Notes: generated by a model from the sequence alone, not told the origin. Positions 15,056-29,123 are shown, numbered from the stretch's first letter. The stretch: 42,526 nt of DNA from Thioalkalivibrio denitrificans (GCF_002000365.1 NZ_MVBK01000014.1:1-42526); one strand, 5' to 3'. Program-made: numbers and translations.

Positions 15056-15841
15056 TTACATGGAATGAAGGAATACATGGCTTCGATGGTATGCAAGGAA
15101 CCGCTCTTCAGGAGGGAACTTTTCGGGCAGCGTGATCTGGCGGCCCTCATACCGTAGGAGTGCATCCACGTAGAAAGCATCGCCGGCATTTGCTTCCTTA
15201 CAGCAAACTTGAACACTCATATTCTCATCTAGGGTTATGAGTCCGAGGTCAAACGCGCGGTCATGGAGAGCAGAAAGCGCCAATCCGTTCCTTGGATTGA
15301 GCCGGTTTGATTCGTCGTGTCGCCAAGGAACGATGTGGCTGGCGATCAGCAGTTCCCGCACAGCAAGCCCCGTGATGCAACACCGGTAGTTGTAGGCACT
15401 GAGTACCGCTTTTCGAAAGAACCCCTGACCGACCCTAGCCGTGGTTTGTACAGCAGCATCCCTTCCGCGGTAGTCGGGTTCTTCCTGCTCATGATCCACT
15501 GCGGAAGCGTCGGGTTCCGCGTCCCGCATAACGGCCGTAATGGCTGCCTCTGACTCGGCCGCGAACCGACTCCAGTCGCTCTGCATCTCCTGCCACATAC
15601 TGCGGTCTGCCGCCGATGCCCCCGGGAGACCTTTACGACCGGTTGCCGTAATTGCCGGATCGAGGCTTGCGATGTTGGTAAGTTTCATAGCCAGTGCGGA
15701 CGGCGTCCTGCGCAGTAGCGCGGCAAACCGCTTGACCTCCGCGTTCTCCTTGTGGAGCTTGCCGAATGGGATCTGGCAATAGAGGCCGAACGCTATAAGG
15801 AGTTCGTGACGGGTCCAAGGTCGCTTTCTAGTGGTCGTCAT
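15056..15841 (-). CDS. HNH endonuclease of the putative restriction-endonuclease type
   Basis: 261 aa. The N-terminus (RPWTRHELLIAFGLYCQIPF, GKLHKENAEVKRFAALLRRT, ALAMKLTNIASLDP) is a conserved region of this HNH group. The C-terminal nuclease reads GQGFFRKAVLSAYNYRCCIT, LLIASHIVPWRHDESNRLNP and GLALSALHDRAFDLGLI, with the SHIVPW histidine and a later NPRNGLALS asparagine. The family is predicted to cut DNA, and many members are solitary restriction-like enzymes without a methyltransferase. It follows the same strand as the HIT-HNH pair but 185 bp upstream of it, so it is probably a separate transcript. Host or phage target is unknown. Confidence 0.8.
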   Translation of the reverse strand: MTTTRKRPWTRHELLIAFGLYCQIPFGKLHKENAEVKRFAALLRRTPSALAMKLTNIASLDPAITATGRKGLPGASAADRSMWQEMQSDWSRFAAESEAAITAVMRDAEPDASAVDHEQEEPDYRGRDAAVQTTARVGQGFFRKAVLSAYNYRCCITGLAVRELLIASHIVPWRHDESNRLNPRNGLALSALHDRAFDLGLITLDENMSVQVCCKEANAGDAFYVDALLRYEGRQITLPEKFPPEERFLAYHRSHVFLHSM

Positions 15842-15939
15842 GTCCGTTACCAGTTTCCGTTACTCCGGCCTCGTCAAATTCATTGGCGGATCCACAGCTC
15901 TTCCTGCGGGCAGGCCGGGGTGGTGCGCTGGCGGCCTGT

Positions 15940-16007
15940 AGAATATCGGCGTGACATCACCGTTGATAATGCGCCGCAGGTCTTTGACAACGGACTTCGG
16001 AGGGCAA
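15940..16007 (-). pseudogene. Possible vestige of a RelE/ParE-like toxin
   Basis: Just after the RHH antitoxin stop one frame reads PPKSVVKDLRRII, similar to the N-terminal helix of RelE/ParE toxins. It has no start codon at the expected place, and the downstream sequence does not resemble RelE. The match is only about ten residues. Confidence 0.2.
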
Positions 16008-16009
16008 GC

Positions 16010-16243
16010 CTACAACTTGCTATGTACCTTCAGTTCGTTGACCAGATCCTCGTAGGTCAATACGGGCTCCGCTCCTCGCTCGTCAAAGGCCGCCAGGTCT
16101 TCCTCATCTTCGAGCAGCGCCACCCGTGCCGCATCAGTGACGATGGCAGAGATCGAGCGGTGAGTTTGGGCCGCCTTCAGGCGCAGGGCCTCGTGGAGCC
16201 CTTGGTCGAAACGGATTGTGGTGCGTCTGGTCGTGGCTGCCAT
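16010..16243 (-). CDS. Ribbon-helix-helix antitoxin-like protein (orphan)
   Basis: 77 aa from the ATG at 16243, which has GAGGAG seven bases upstream. The RHH region is TTRRTTIRFDQGLHEALRLK followed by AQTHRSISAIVTDAARVALL. An acidic linker and TYEDLVNELKVHSKL form the likely toxin-binding tail. Such proteins bind DNA as dimers and neutralise RelE/ParE toxins. No intact toxin gene follows, only a doubtful 10-residue similarity. The frame is open much further upstream (to 16666) across a glmS scar, which explains why a longer product might be predicted. Confidence 0.75.
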   Translation of the reverse strand: MAATTRRTTIRFDQGLHEALRLKAAQTHRSISAIVTDAARVALLEDEEDLAAFDERGAEPVLTYEDLVNELKVHSKL

Positions 16244-16471
16244 GGCGTGGCTCCTCTTGCGCAGGGCAGAGCGTGGCGGCTCGGCTTGGTCGTCGGTTGC
16301 AATCACTGACTGCTTCGCTTTCATGTGAAGCCACCTCTTCCGAGAAGCCCTCGCAGAATAGCCTGATCCTGACTCGACAGAATAACCTAACCACGGCGCA
16401 GGCGCGGTTTGTTGCCCGGATGCAGGAGGCCCGACCTCGGGCCGAAGGCGGAGGTCAATCGGGTCCGGGCG

Positions 16472-16497
16472 GTTCGCGGCGGGGTCGCCGCTCCTAC
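16472..16497. repeat. REP hairpin of the GTAGGAGCGGC...GCGAAC type
   Basis: On the minus strand it reads GTAGGAGCGGCGACCCCGCC then GCGAAC. The same 26 bases occur at 29230-29255, and a related perfect pair lies at 34007-34082. It is in the noncoding stretch upstream of the RHH gene. Confidence 0.75.
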
Positions 16498-16565
16498 GCT
16501 CGTCACAGCACGTAGATGGGCGGCCGAGGTAGAAGTGTGGTTCGGTCTGCGAGCTAAAGGGCATC

Positions 16566-16652
16566 CTCTCCGGCGGCGGGTTGTCGGGCAGGGCGCAGAT
16601 GACGGGCATGTCGGCGATTACCAGCGGGTCATGCTCGAGTTCGCCGGCCGGG
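16566..16652 (-). pseudogene. Fragment of a glmS-like gene (scar)
   Basis: Minus-strand frame PAGELEHDPLVIADMPVICA then LPDNPP matches residues of the intact GlmS (PAGELKHGPLALVDADMPVI then CALPDDP, about residues 499-525). The DNA is also similar (GTCGGGCAGGGCGCAGATGA is shared). It is in the same orientation as glmS, 1.9 kb away on the far side of hipBA. It appears to be left from an insertion or duplication at the glmS locus. Confidence 0.8.
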
Positions 16653-16706
16653 CAGAGCTGTGACACGATTGCCGATTATATTCCAAAGCACATACGGTGG
16701 GCGGTG

Positions 16707-16726
16707 CGATATATTCTCATATATCG
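16707..16726. promoter_or_regulatory. Palindromic operator candidate upstream of hipBA
   Basis: CGATATAT TCTC ATATATCG is a perfect 8-bp inverted repeat with a 4-bp spacer, 76 bp before the hipB start. Position and symmetry suggest a HipB-binding operator. The sequence differs from the E. coli TATCC-type operator. Confidence 0.55.
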
Positions 16727-16750
16727 GCGCTGCCCCACGTGACTCCATGT

Positions 16751-16769
16751 GATATATCATGCGATATCG
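16751..16769. promoter_or_regulatory. Second operator-like site upstream of hipBA
   Basis: GATATATCATGCGATATCG repeats the GATAT/ATATC theme of the palindrome at 16707-16726, with centres about 43 bp apart, i.e. roughly four helical turns. Two or more HipB dimers could bind cooperatively. Confidence 0.45.
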
Positions 16770-16801
16770 TCTTAAGCAGGCAATATAGTGGGGCATATCA
16801 T

Positions 16802-17137
16802 ATGGACTACAACATTGAGGAACTCGCCCGCCAGCTGAAGGCGGCACGGCTGCGCAGGCGGCTCAGCCAGCGCGCGCTGGCTGAGAAAGTGGGCATGCCC
16901 CAGAGCCACATCTCGAAGATCGAGAACGGTCGGATCGATATCAGGATCTCCAGCCTTATGGAGTTTGCACGGGTGCTCGACCTCGAACCGATGCTGATCC
17001 CGCGCGGGCTCGTGCCGGCCGTTCAGAGCATGATCCGCGGAGTCGGGCACGCGCAGCGCGCCGACCCATCGCGGGTTTCTGAATCACCCGCACCGGCCTA
17101 TCGCCTGGACGAGGACGAGGGGCAAGGCGATGGCTGA
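16802..17137 (+). CDS. hipB: HipB-like HTH antitoxin/repressor
   Basis: 111 aa. Residues 5-65 are an XRE-type helix-turn-helix: ELARQLKAARLRRRLSQRAL, VGMPQSHISKIENGRIDIRI, SLMEFARVLDLEPML. A flexible C-terminal tail (ESPAPAYRLDEDEGQGDG) may contact the toxin or be cut by proteases. HipB binds HipA and represses the operon, and AT-rich palindromes stand upstream. The gene overlaps hipA by 8 bp. The ATG at 16802 lacks a strong ribosome site. Confidence 0.85.
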   Translation: MDYNIEELARQLKAARLRRRLSQRALAEKVGMPQSHISKIENGRIDIRISSLMEFARVLDLEPMLIPRGLVPAVQSMIRGVGHAQRADPSRVSESPAPAYRLDEDEGQGDG

Positions 17138-18362
17138 GGTCTCGGTTCTCGATGTCTTCTTGCACGGCCGCCGGATTGGAACGCTCACACAGGTCGGGCA
17201 TGACCGCAATCTCTTTGCCTTCTCGCAGGCCTATATTGACGATCCGGACCGGCCCACGCTGAGCCTCTCCTTCAAGGATGAGTTCGGCAACCTCATCACG
17301 GATACGCCGGTCCGGCAGACCAGGCTGCCGCCGTTTTTTTCCAACCTCCTGCCCGAAGGGCCCATGCGCGACTACCTCGCCGCACGCGCCGGTGTGAAGC
17401 CACAGCGGGAGTTCTTCCTGCTTTGGGTGCTCGGACGTGATCTGCCCGGCGCGGTCAGCGTCCGGCCGGCCGAGGGTCAATCCTGGCCGGACAGGGAGGA
17501 AGGGGATGAAGGCAAGGCTCCGGATGGCGAACAGGCGTTGCGCTTTTCTCTCGCCGGCGTGCAGCTCAAGTTCTCGGCGGTGATGGGCGCGACGGGCGGG
17601 CTGACGATTCCCTCCCAGGGTGTCGGTGGGGCCTGGATCGTCAAGCTGCCTTCCGCGACGTTCGATCGTGTCCCCGAGAACGAGTTCGCCATGATGAGCC
17701 TTGCGCACGAAATCGGGATGGACATTCCCGAGATTGCACTTCACCCGGTGGAACAGATAGGCAACCTGCCCGAAGGCATGGAGAGGCTCGGCGGGCAGGC
17801 CCTCGCAGTCAGGCGGTTCGATCGGAGTACGGATGGCACACCCATCCATGTGGAGGACTTTGCCCAGGTCTTCAACGTCTATCCGGACGACAAGTACGGG
17901 AAGGCCAGTTACCGCAACATCGCGCAGGTGATCTGGGCGGAGATCGGGGAGCCGGGCATCACCGAATTCATCCGCCGCCTTGTATTCAACACGCTGATCG
18001 GCAATGCCGACATGCATCTGAAGAACTGGTCACTGATCTATCCCGATGGCCGCACACCGGCGCTCGCGCCGGGATATGACTTTGTTTCCACGATCCCCTA
18101 CATCGCTGACGGCACCATGGCCCTGAAGTACGCCCGAACCAAAAGGATGGCCGAGCTTGGGGTCGATGAACTGCAGTATCTTGCAGCCAGGGCGGGATTG
18201 CCGAAGAAGCCCGTTCTGGATGCCGCGCGGGAGACGGTTCAGGCATTCCTCGATATCTGGCCGGCGCGCAGGGCGGACCTGCCGCTCTCAACGGAAGCCG
18301 CAATCAACATCGACAGGCATGTTCGGTCGATTGCCGTGGTTCGGGAGTTGGGAATGACCTGA
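17130..18362 (+). CDS. hipA: HipA-type serine/threonine kinase toxin
   Basis: 410 aa. N-terminal HipA domain (VLDVFLHGRRIGTL, PPFFSNLLPEGPMRDYLAAR) followed by the kinase: LRFSLAGVQLKFSAV, GGAWIVKLPS (ATP-binding Lys), QALAVRRFDR, NTLIGNADMHLKNWSLIY containing the catalytic Asn-Ala-Asp-Met-His-Leu-Lys-Asn loop, and APGYDFVSTIPYI with the metal-binding Asp. HipA kinases phosphorylate aminoacyl-tRNA synthetases (GltX in E. coli) and induce dormancy. Key residues look intact. Its stop is 8 bp from the glmS stop, the genes converging. No terminator fits between them. Confidence 0.9.
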   Translation: MAEVSVLDVFLHGRRIGTLTQVGHDRNLFAFSQAYIDDPDRPTLSLSFKDEFGNLITDTPVRQTRLPPFFSNLLPEGPMRDYLAARAGVKPQREFFLLWVLGRDLPGAVSVRPAEGQSWPDREEGDEGKAPDGEQALRFSLAGVQLKFSAVMGATGGLTIPSQGVGGAWIVKLPSATFDRVPENEFAMMSLAHEIGMDIPEIALHPVEQIGNLPEGMERLGGQALAVRRFDRSTDGTPIHVEDFAQVFNVYPDDKYGKASYRNIAQVIWAEIGEPGITEFIRRLVFNTLIGNADMHLKNWSLIYPDGRTPALAPGYDFVSTIPYIADGTMALKYARTKRMAELGVDELQYLAARAGLPKKPVLDAARETVQAFLDIWPARRADLPLSTEAAINIDRHVRSIAVVRELGMT

Positions 18363-18370
18363 TAACAGCG

Positions 18371-20197
18371 CTACTCCACCGTGACTGACTTCGCCAGGTT
18401 CCTCGGCTGGTCCACGTCCGTCCCCTTGAGCACCGCCGTGTGGTAGGCCAGCAGTTGCAGCGGGACGGTATAGACGATCGGCGCGGTGCTGGGGCAGATG
18501 TCGGCCAGGGTGAGGCTGTGGTAGTGGTCCAGGTCGATGCGGATGCGCTGGTCGCTGAAGAGGAACAGTTCGCCGCCGCGGGCACGGACTTCCTGGAGGT
18601 TGGACAGCACCTTCTCCAGCAGCGGGTCGTCGGGCAGGGCGCAGATGACGGGCATATCGGCATCCACCAGGGCGAGCGGACCGTGTTTGAGTTCACCGGC
18701 CGGGTAGGCCTCGGCGTGGATGTAGGAGATCTCCTTCAGCTTCAGCGCGCCCTCCATGGCCACGGGGTAGAAGCTGCCGCGGCCGAGGAACAGGGCGTGG
18801 GTCTTCTCGGCAAACGCGTTGGCCATCTGCTCGATGGGCTCGCTCAGGGACAGCGCCACTTCCACCTGGCGGGGCAGGGATTCCAGCTCCTCGACCAGTT
18901 CCTTTTCCCGCGCCCGGTCCATGCCGGTGCGGCGGGCGAGCGCGAGCGTGATCAGGCGCAGGGCGACCAGCTGGGTGGTGAAGGCCTTGGTGGAGGCGAC
19001 GCCGATCTCGGGGCCGGCGCGGGTCATGACCGCCACATCGGACTCGCGCACCAACGAGCTTTCGGGGACGTTGCACACGCACAGACTGCCGAGATAACCC
19101 ATCTTCTTCGAGGCGCGAAGGGCTGCCAGGGTGTCCGCCGTCTCACCGGACTGGGAGATCGTGACAAACAGCGTTTCGGGCGGCACCACCACTCTGCGGT
19201 AGCGGAACTCGCTGGCCACTTCCACGCTGCAGGGCACGCCGATCTCCTCCAGCCAGTAGCGCGCGACCAGTCCCGCATGAAAGCTCGTGCCACAGGCGAT
19301 GATGTGCACGCCCTTCGCGGCGTCCAGGAGGCGCGTGGCCTCGTGGCCGAAACTCTCCTCCAGCAGCCGGCCCTTGTAGATGCGCCCCTCCAGGGTCTCG
19401 GCGATCACGCCCGGCTGCTCGAAGATCTCCTTGAGCATGTAGTGGCGGTAGGGGCCCTTCTCGGCGGTGGCCGCGGAGAGGGTGGATTCGCGCAACGGGC
19501 GCTCGGCGGCGTTGCCGTCGGTGTCGAACACGCGCACCGAGTCGCGCCGGATCTCGGCGATGTCGCCCTCCTCCAGGAAGGCGAAGCGCTGGGTGACGGG
19601 CAGCAGCGCAAAGACGTCGGAGGCAATGAAGTTTTCGCCCACGCCCACACCGATGACCAGCGGGCTGCCCAGGCGCGCGACGATGATGCGGTCCGGTTCG
19701 TCGGGGCTCGCGACGGCCAGCGCGTAGGCGCCCACCATCTTCTTCACGGCCAGCTTGACGGCGGCCAGCAGCTCGCCGGTCTCGTCGAGGCACTGCGCCA
19801 GCAGATGGGCGATGACCTCGGTGTCGGTTTCGGAGGAGAAGGGATATCCGGCGGCGCTGAGTTCCGCGCGCAGTTCCGCGTAATTCTCGATGATACCGTT
19901 GTGCACGATGGCCACGCGTTCGCCGCTCATGTGCGGGTGGGCGTTGCGCTCGGCGGGAATGCCGTGGGTGGCCCAGCGGGTGTGAGCGATGCCGAGGCTG
20001 CCGTTGAGCGGCTGCGTATCGAGGCGCGCCTGCAGTTCGCTCACCTTGCCGACGGAACGGATGCGTTCGATATGCCCGTCGTCCTCGCGCACGGCGATGC
20101 CGGCGGAATCGTAACCGCGATATTCCAGCCGCCGCAGGCCCTCCATCAGGACGGGGACGATGTTGCGTTCAGCGATGGCTCCGACAATTCCGCACAT
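18371..20197 (-). CDS. glmS: Glutamine-fructose-6-phosphate aminotransferase (isomerizing)
   Basis: 608 aa, full family length (E. coli 609). Mature N-terminal Cys in CGIVGAIAERN, the glutaminase loop LEYRGYDSAGIAV and HTRWATHG, then two sugar isomerase domains with ISQSGETADTLAALR and the C-terminus DQPRNLAKSVTVE. It makes glucosamine-6-phosphate from fructose-6-phosphate and glutamine, the first step to UDP-GlcNAc. The 3' end carries the conserved region used by TnsD of Tn7-like elements, and an accessory island begins right behind it. It follows glmU by 144 bp on the same strand. A fragment of this gene is repeated at 16566-16652. Confidence 0.96.
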   Translation of the reverse strand: MCGIVGAIAERNIVPVLMEGLRRLEYRGYDSAGIAVREDDGHIERIRSVGKVSELQARLDTQPLNGSLGIAHTRWATHGIPAERNAHPHMSGERVAIVHNGIIENYAELRAELSAAGYPFSSETDTEVIAHLLAQCLDETGELLAAVKLAVKKMVGAYALAVASPDEPDRIIVARLGSPLVIGVGVGENFIASDVFALLPVTQRFAFLEEGDIAEIRRDSVRVFDTDGNAAERPLRESTLSAATAEKGPYRHYMLKEIFEQPGVIAETLEGRIYKGRLLEESFGHEATRLLDAAKGVHIIACGTSFHAGLVARYWLEEIGVPCSVEVASEFRYRRVVVPPETLFVTISQSGETADTLAALRASKKMGYLGSLCVCNVPESSLVRESDVAVMTRAGPEIGVASTKAFTTQLVALRLITLALARRTGMDRAREKELVEELESLPRQVEVALSLSEPIEQMANAFAEKTHALFLGRGSFYPVAMEGALKLKEISYIHAEAYPAGELKHGPLALVDADMPVICALPDDPLLEKVLSNLQEVRARGGELFLFSDQRIRIDLDHYHSLTLADICPSTAPIVYTVPLQLLAYHTAVLKGTDVDQPRNLAKSVTVE

Positions 20198-20236
20198 AGG
20201 AAGGCTCTAGATACAAGTGGACCGTAAAACCGATTG

Positions 20237-20333
20237 GACAGGATTAACAGGATTTACATGATGAAAAGGCGAAAGCAAAAAATGATCGTAAGCCGTTGAT
20301 CCTCACAATCATGTTAATCCTGTAAATCCTGTC
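20237..20333. repeat. Inverted pair of GACAGGATTwACAGGATTwACATGAT repeats between glmU and glmS
   Basis: Arms 20237-20262 and 20308-20333 are reverse complements except for two central positions, with a 45-bp A-rich loop. It occupies most of the 144-bp gap and could form a stem that tunes or splits glmU-glmS transcription. Similar GACAGGATT repeats are scattered in many bacterial genomes. Confidence 0.8.
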
Positions 20334-20341
20334 GAAAGTTT

Positions 20342-21721
<1,380 letters not shown>

Positions 21722-21854
21722 GGGCTGGGAATGTCGGTCATGGGCGCGGTGAACGGGTCGGGATCGGCGGGATGTTCTCTTGGAGCAAACATATCACGCC
21801 GGGGAGCGGTTATCACCGGGGCCGGGTGTGACACCGCCAAACCGAAAGGCAATG

Positions 21855-22019
21855 CGTTTCTCTCGCAAAGCACGCCAAGTACGCCAAGGAGACCGGAAAG
21901 AATCCTCGAAAAAGCATCTCCTGGTCCACAGACCGGGCAGGCGCCTCACATAGCTCACCCGCACGGCCGTTCTCATTCGGGCTTACTTGGCGTTCTTCGC
22001 GCTCTTTGCGAGAGAACGT
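21855..22019. repeat. Inverted repeat in the atpC-glmU spacer
   Basis: CGTTTCTCTCGCAAAG and ACGCCAAGTACGCCAAGGAG at 21855-21891 are mirrored by CTTACTTGGCG and CTTTGCGAGAGAACG at 21982-22018. The GCAAAG/CGCCAAG style is shared with repeats near 31149 and 33873. The 355-bp spacer 21722-22076 otherwise shows no gene. Confidence 0.6.
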
Positions 22020-22039
22020 TTTGCCTCACAGAAAGGTGG

Positions 22040-22066
22040 CATAGGGCGGGCGCGGGCCGCCCTATG
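22040..22066 (-). terminator. Stem-loop terminator candidate after atpC
   Basis: CATAGGGCGG (22040-22049) pairs with CCGCCCTATG (22057-22066) around a 7-nt loop, 10 bp after the atpC stop. A short pyrimidine run follows on the minus strand. It is likely the end of the atp operon. Confidence 0.7.
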
Positions 22067-22076
22067 GGGCCGGTTT

Positions 22077-22502
22077 TCAGCCCTTGTGCTGGCGCATCTT
22101 TTCGATCATGCGCAGGCGGGCGGCGGCCTCAACGAGCTCGGCCTGGGCCTTGGCGTAGTCGAAGTCGGCCTTCTTGTCGGCGAGCGCCGCCTCGGCGCGG
22201 CGCATGGCCTCCTTGGCCTCGGCCTCGTCCAGGTCCTTGGCGCGCACTGCAGTGTCGGCAAGGATGGTCACCACGTGGGGCTGCACCTCCAGCAGGCCGC
22301 CGGAGATGAAGATGTGATGCTCCTCGCCGGATTCGCTCACCTTGACCCGCACCTCGCCCGGCTTGAGCTTGGCGATGTACTGGGCATGTCGGGGCAGGAT
22401 GCCCACCTCGCCGCCCTCGGCGGGCGCCACCACCATCTGCGCGGTGCCGGAGTAGATGGACTCCTCCGCACTGACGATGTCGACGTGAAAGGTCATGGCC
22501 AT
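22077..22502 (-). CDS. atpC: ATP synthase F1 epsilon subunit
   Basis: 141 aa. N-terminal beta-sandwich (MTFHVDIVSAEESIYSGTAQ, VVAPAEGGEVGILPRHA) and a C-terminal two-helix hairpin (AEAALADKKADFDYAKAQAE, AARLRMIEKMRQHKG). It sits in the central stalk, couples rotation to catalysis and can inhibit ATP hydrolysis. It is last in the operon, 15 bp after atpD. Confidence 0.95.
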   Translation of the reverse strand: MAMTFHVDIVSAEESIYSGTAQMVVAPAEGGEVGILPRHAQYIAKLKPGEVRVKVSESGEEHHIFISGGLLEVQPHVVTILADTAVRAKDLDEAEAKEAMRRAEAALADKKADFDYAKAQAELVEAAARLRMIEKMRQHKG

Positions 22503-22517
22503 GGGATACCCCGTCGC

Positions 22518-23909
<1,392 letters not shown>

Positions 23910-23944
23910 CTAAGTCTGCAAATCCTGTTTGGGCGGCGCGCGCG

Positions 23945-24805
23945 TCAGACCGCTGCGGCACCGCTCACGATCTCGGAAATTTCCTGGGTGATGGCCGCCT
24001 GGCGGGCCTTGTTGTACACGAGCTGCAGTTCGTTGATCAGCTCGCCCGCATTGTCGGAGGCGGACTTCATGGCCACCATGCGCGCGGCCATCTCGCAGGC
24101 CACGTTCTCGACCACACCCTGATAGACCACGGACTCGATGTAGCGCGTGAGCAGCGTGTCGAGCACGGGCTTCGTATCCGGTTCGTAGATGTAGTCCCAG
24201 TGGTGCTTGAGCTCTTCCTCTTCGCTGGGCACCAGCGGCAGCAGCGTGGTGACGCGCGGGCGCTGGGTCATGGTGTTGACGAACTCGTTCTCCACCAGGA
24301 AGAGCCGGTCGATACGGCCCTCGTCGTAGGCGTCGAGCATGACCTTGATGGTGCCGATGAGATCATTGAGCCGCGGCTGGTCGCCCATGTGGGTGACCTT
24401 GGACACCACGTTGCCGCCCAGACGCTTGAAGAAACCCAGCGCCTTGTTGCCCACCAGGCAGAGATCCACCTCGATGCCCTGCCCGTGCCACTCGCGCATG
24501 GCACCCACGGCCTTCTTGAACAGGTTGATGTTCAGGCCGCCGCACAGACCGCGGTCGGTGGAGACGATGATCATCCCCACCCGCTTGACCTCGCGCTCCT
24601 CCAGATACGGATGACGGTACTCGGCCTGGGCCATGGCCACGTGGCCGATCACCTGGCGGATCTTCTCCGCGTAGGGACGCGTGGCCAGCATGCGGTCCTG
24701 CGCCTTGCGCATCTTGCTGGCGGCCACCATCTCCATGGCCTTGGTGATCTTCTGAGTATTCTTGATACTCTTGATCTGGGTGCGGATCTCTTTTGCGCCT
24801 GACAT
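23945..24805 (-). CDS. atpG: ATP synthase F1 gamma subunit
   Basis: 286 aa, normal length. N-terminal helix [40 protein letters not shown] in the Rossmann part, and the C-terminal helix [20 protein letters not shown]. It is the rotating shaft that passes torque from the c-ring to the catalytic sites. It lies 12 bp after atpA. Confidence 0.96.
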   Translation of the reverse strand: MSGAKEIRTQIKSIKNTQKITKAMEMVAASKMRKAQDRMLATRPYAEKIRQVIGHVAMAQAEYRHPYLEEREVKRVGMIIVSTDRGLCGGLNINLFKKAVGAMREWHGQGIEVDLCLVGNKALGFFKRLGGNVVSKVTHMGDQPRLNDLIGTIKVMLDAYDEGRIDRLFLVENEFVNTMTQRPRVTTLLPLVPSEEEELKHHWDYIYEPDTKPVLDTLLTRYIESVVYQGVVENVACEMAARMVAMKSASDNAGELINELQLVYNKARQAAITQEISEIVSGAAAV

Positions 24806-24817
24806 GATGGACCCCGC

Positions 24818-26359
<1,542 letters not shown>

Positions 26360-26372
26360 GGAATGAATCCTC

Positions 26373-26909
26373 TTAGCGGCTCAGGCTGGCGGCCAGGCGT
26401 TCCAGGCGCCCGCGCATTGAACCATCGATAACCAGGTCGCCCGCACGGATCACGGCGCCGCCGATCAGGTTCTCGTCGATCTCGCAGACGAGTTCCACGT
26501 CGCGGCCCAGGCGCTTCCTGAGCGCCGCGGCGATCTCGGCCTTCTGCTCGTCGGCCACGGGCCGGGCGGAGACGACTTTCGCTTCCACCTTGCCTTCGGC
26601 GCCGGCACGCATCACCTCGAACAGCGCGGCGATTTCCGGCAACAGGCCGATGCGCCCGTTGTCGGCCAGCATGCGCACCAGGTTTTTTCCCTGGCCGTCG
26701 ATGTGGCCCTCGCAAACGGAGATGAAGGTCTGCGCGGCAGACTCGCGGGTGAGCCTGGGGTTGTCGAGATAAACGCGCATGGCCGGATCGTGGGCCACGG
26801 CGGCCATGAACCCGAGCTGGTCGGACCAGCCGGCCAGGTTCCCGGCGGCCTGCGCCGCCTCGAAGACCGCCTTGGCGTAGGGCCGTGCAAGCGTGGTGAG
26901 TTCAGACAT
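26373..26909 (-). CDS. atpH: ATP synthase F1 delta subunit
   Basis: 178 aa, typical for OSCP/delta. [20 protein letters not shown] at the N-terminus, [20 protein letters not shown] in the middle and [20 protein letters not shown] near the C-terminus. It links the peripheral stalk to the top of F1. It is 10 bp after atpF. Confidence 0.96.
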   Translation of the reverse strand: MSELTTLARPYAKAVFEAAQAAGNLAGWSDQLGFMAAVAHDPAMRVYLDNPRLTRESAAQTFISVCEGHIDGQGKNLVRMLADNGRIGLLPEIAALFEVMRAGAEGKVEAKVVSARPVADEQKAEIAAALRKRLGRDVELVCEIDENLIGGAVIRAGDLVIDGSMRGRLERLAASLSR

Positions 26910-26919
26910 GAGCGGTCAC

Positions 26920-27390
26920 CTAGAGCTGCGCGGCCAGATCGCGGATGGCGTCGTCGTGTGCCTTGGCGTCCACTTCCTTTTTCAGGATGCGCTCGGCGCC
27001 GGCCACGGCGATCACGCCCACCTGCCTGCGCAGCTCCTCGCGGGCACGGTTGAGTTCCTGCTCGATCTCCTTCTCGGCGGACGCCTTGATGCGCTCGGCC
27101 TCCTGGCGCGCCGTGTCCTTGGAGGCCTCGACGACCTCATTGGCGCGCTTCTGGGCCTGGGAGATGATCTCGTTGGCCTGCTGCTTGGCTTCCTGGAGGA
27201 CCTTCTTGGCCCGCTCCTCGGCAAGCTCCTGCTCGTGCTTGCCGCGCTCGGCCGCCGCAAGGCCGTCAGCGATCTTCTGCTGGCGTTCCTGCATCGCCTT
27301 GATGATGGGGGGCCACACGTACTTCATGGTGACCCACACCAGCAGGGCGAAGGTGATCATCTGGCCGAGCAGCGTGAGATTGATATTCAC
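26920..27390 (-). CDS. atpF: ATP synthase Fo b subunit
   Basis: 156 aa. N-terminal membrane helix [20 protein letters not shown], then a long charged coiled-coil helix ([20 protein letters not shown] through [10 protein letters not shown]). A dimer forms the peripheral stalk. It is 61 bp after atpE. Confidence 0.96.
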   Translation of the reverse strand: MNINLTLLGQMITFALLVWVTMKYVWPPIIKAMQERQQKIADGLAAAERGKHEQELAEERAKKVLQEAKQQANEIISQAQKRANEVVEASKDTARQEAERIKASAEKEIEQELNRAREELRRQVGVIAVAGAERILKKEVDAKAHDDAIRDLAAQL

Positions 27391-27451
27391 GTTGCTACCC
27401 CCTGGGAAATCGGTTCAAAACGCAATGGTGATGCGGCTCTTGTCGGGTTCG

Positions 27452-27751
<300 letters not shown>

Positions 27752-27812
27752 TCAAGGTTTCAGAAAACAGTCGTCAAATACCCGCGCCGGATGTGCCGGC
27801 CCGGCATGAAAT

Positions 27813-29004
<1,192 letters not shown>

Positions 29005-29094
29005 GCCGTGCCCACAGGCGCCGTGGCCCGGGGCTTCGCCGTGTCTGAAACCCTTATTTTAGGGCATCAGGAATTCCTAATACGGAGGCGCGGG

Positions 29095-29123
29095 ATTATA
29101 CGTTGAGCCCAAGACCCGGTCAA
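29095..29123 (-). promoter_or_regulatory. Sigma-70 promoter of the atp operon
   Basis: On the minus strand TTGACC (29123-29118) is separated by exactly 17 bp from TATAAT (29100-29095). Transcription would start near 29088, about 85 nt before the atpI start. This is close to the full consensus, in line with a highly expressed operon. Confidence 0.8.

Noticed and set aside
16244..16666. N-terminal extension of the RHH antitoxin to 218 aa
   Set aside because: The upstream part reads through a REP and a glmS fragment. The ATG at 16243 has a good ribosome site and normal family length.
18340..18370. Tn7 end at the glmS attachment site
   Set aside because: The expected insertion point lies inside the hipA 3' end, and no Tn7-type terminal repeats are visible.
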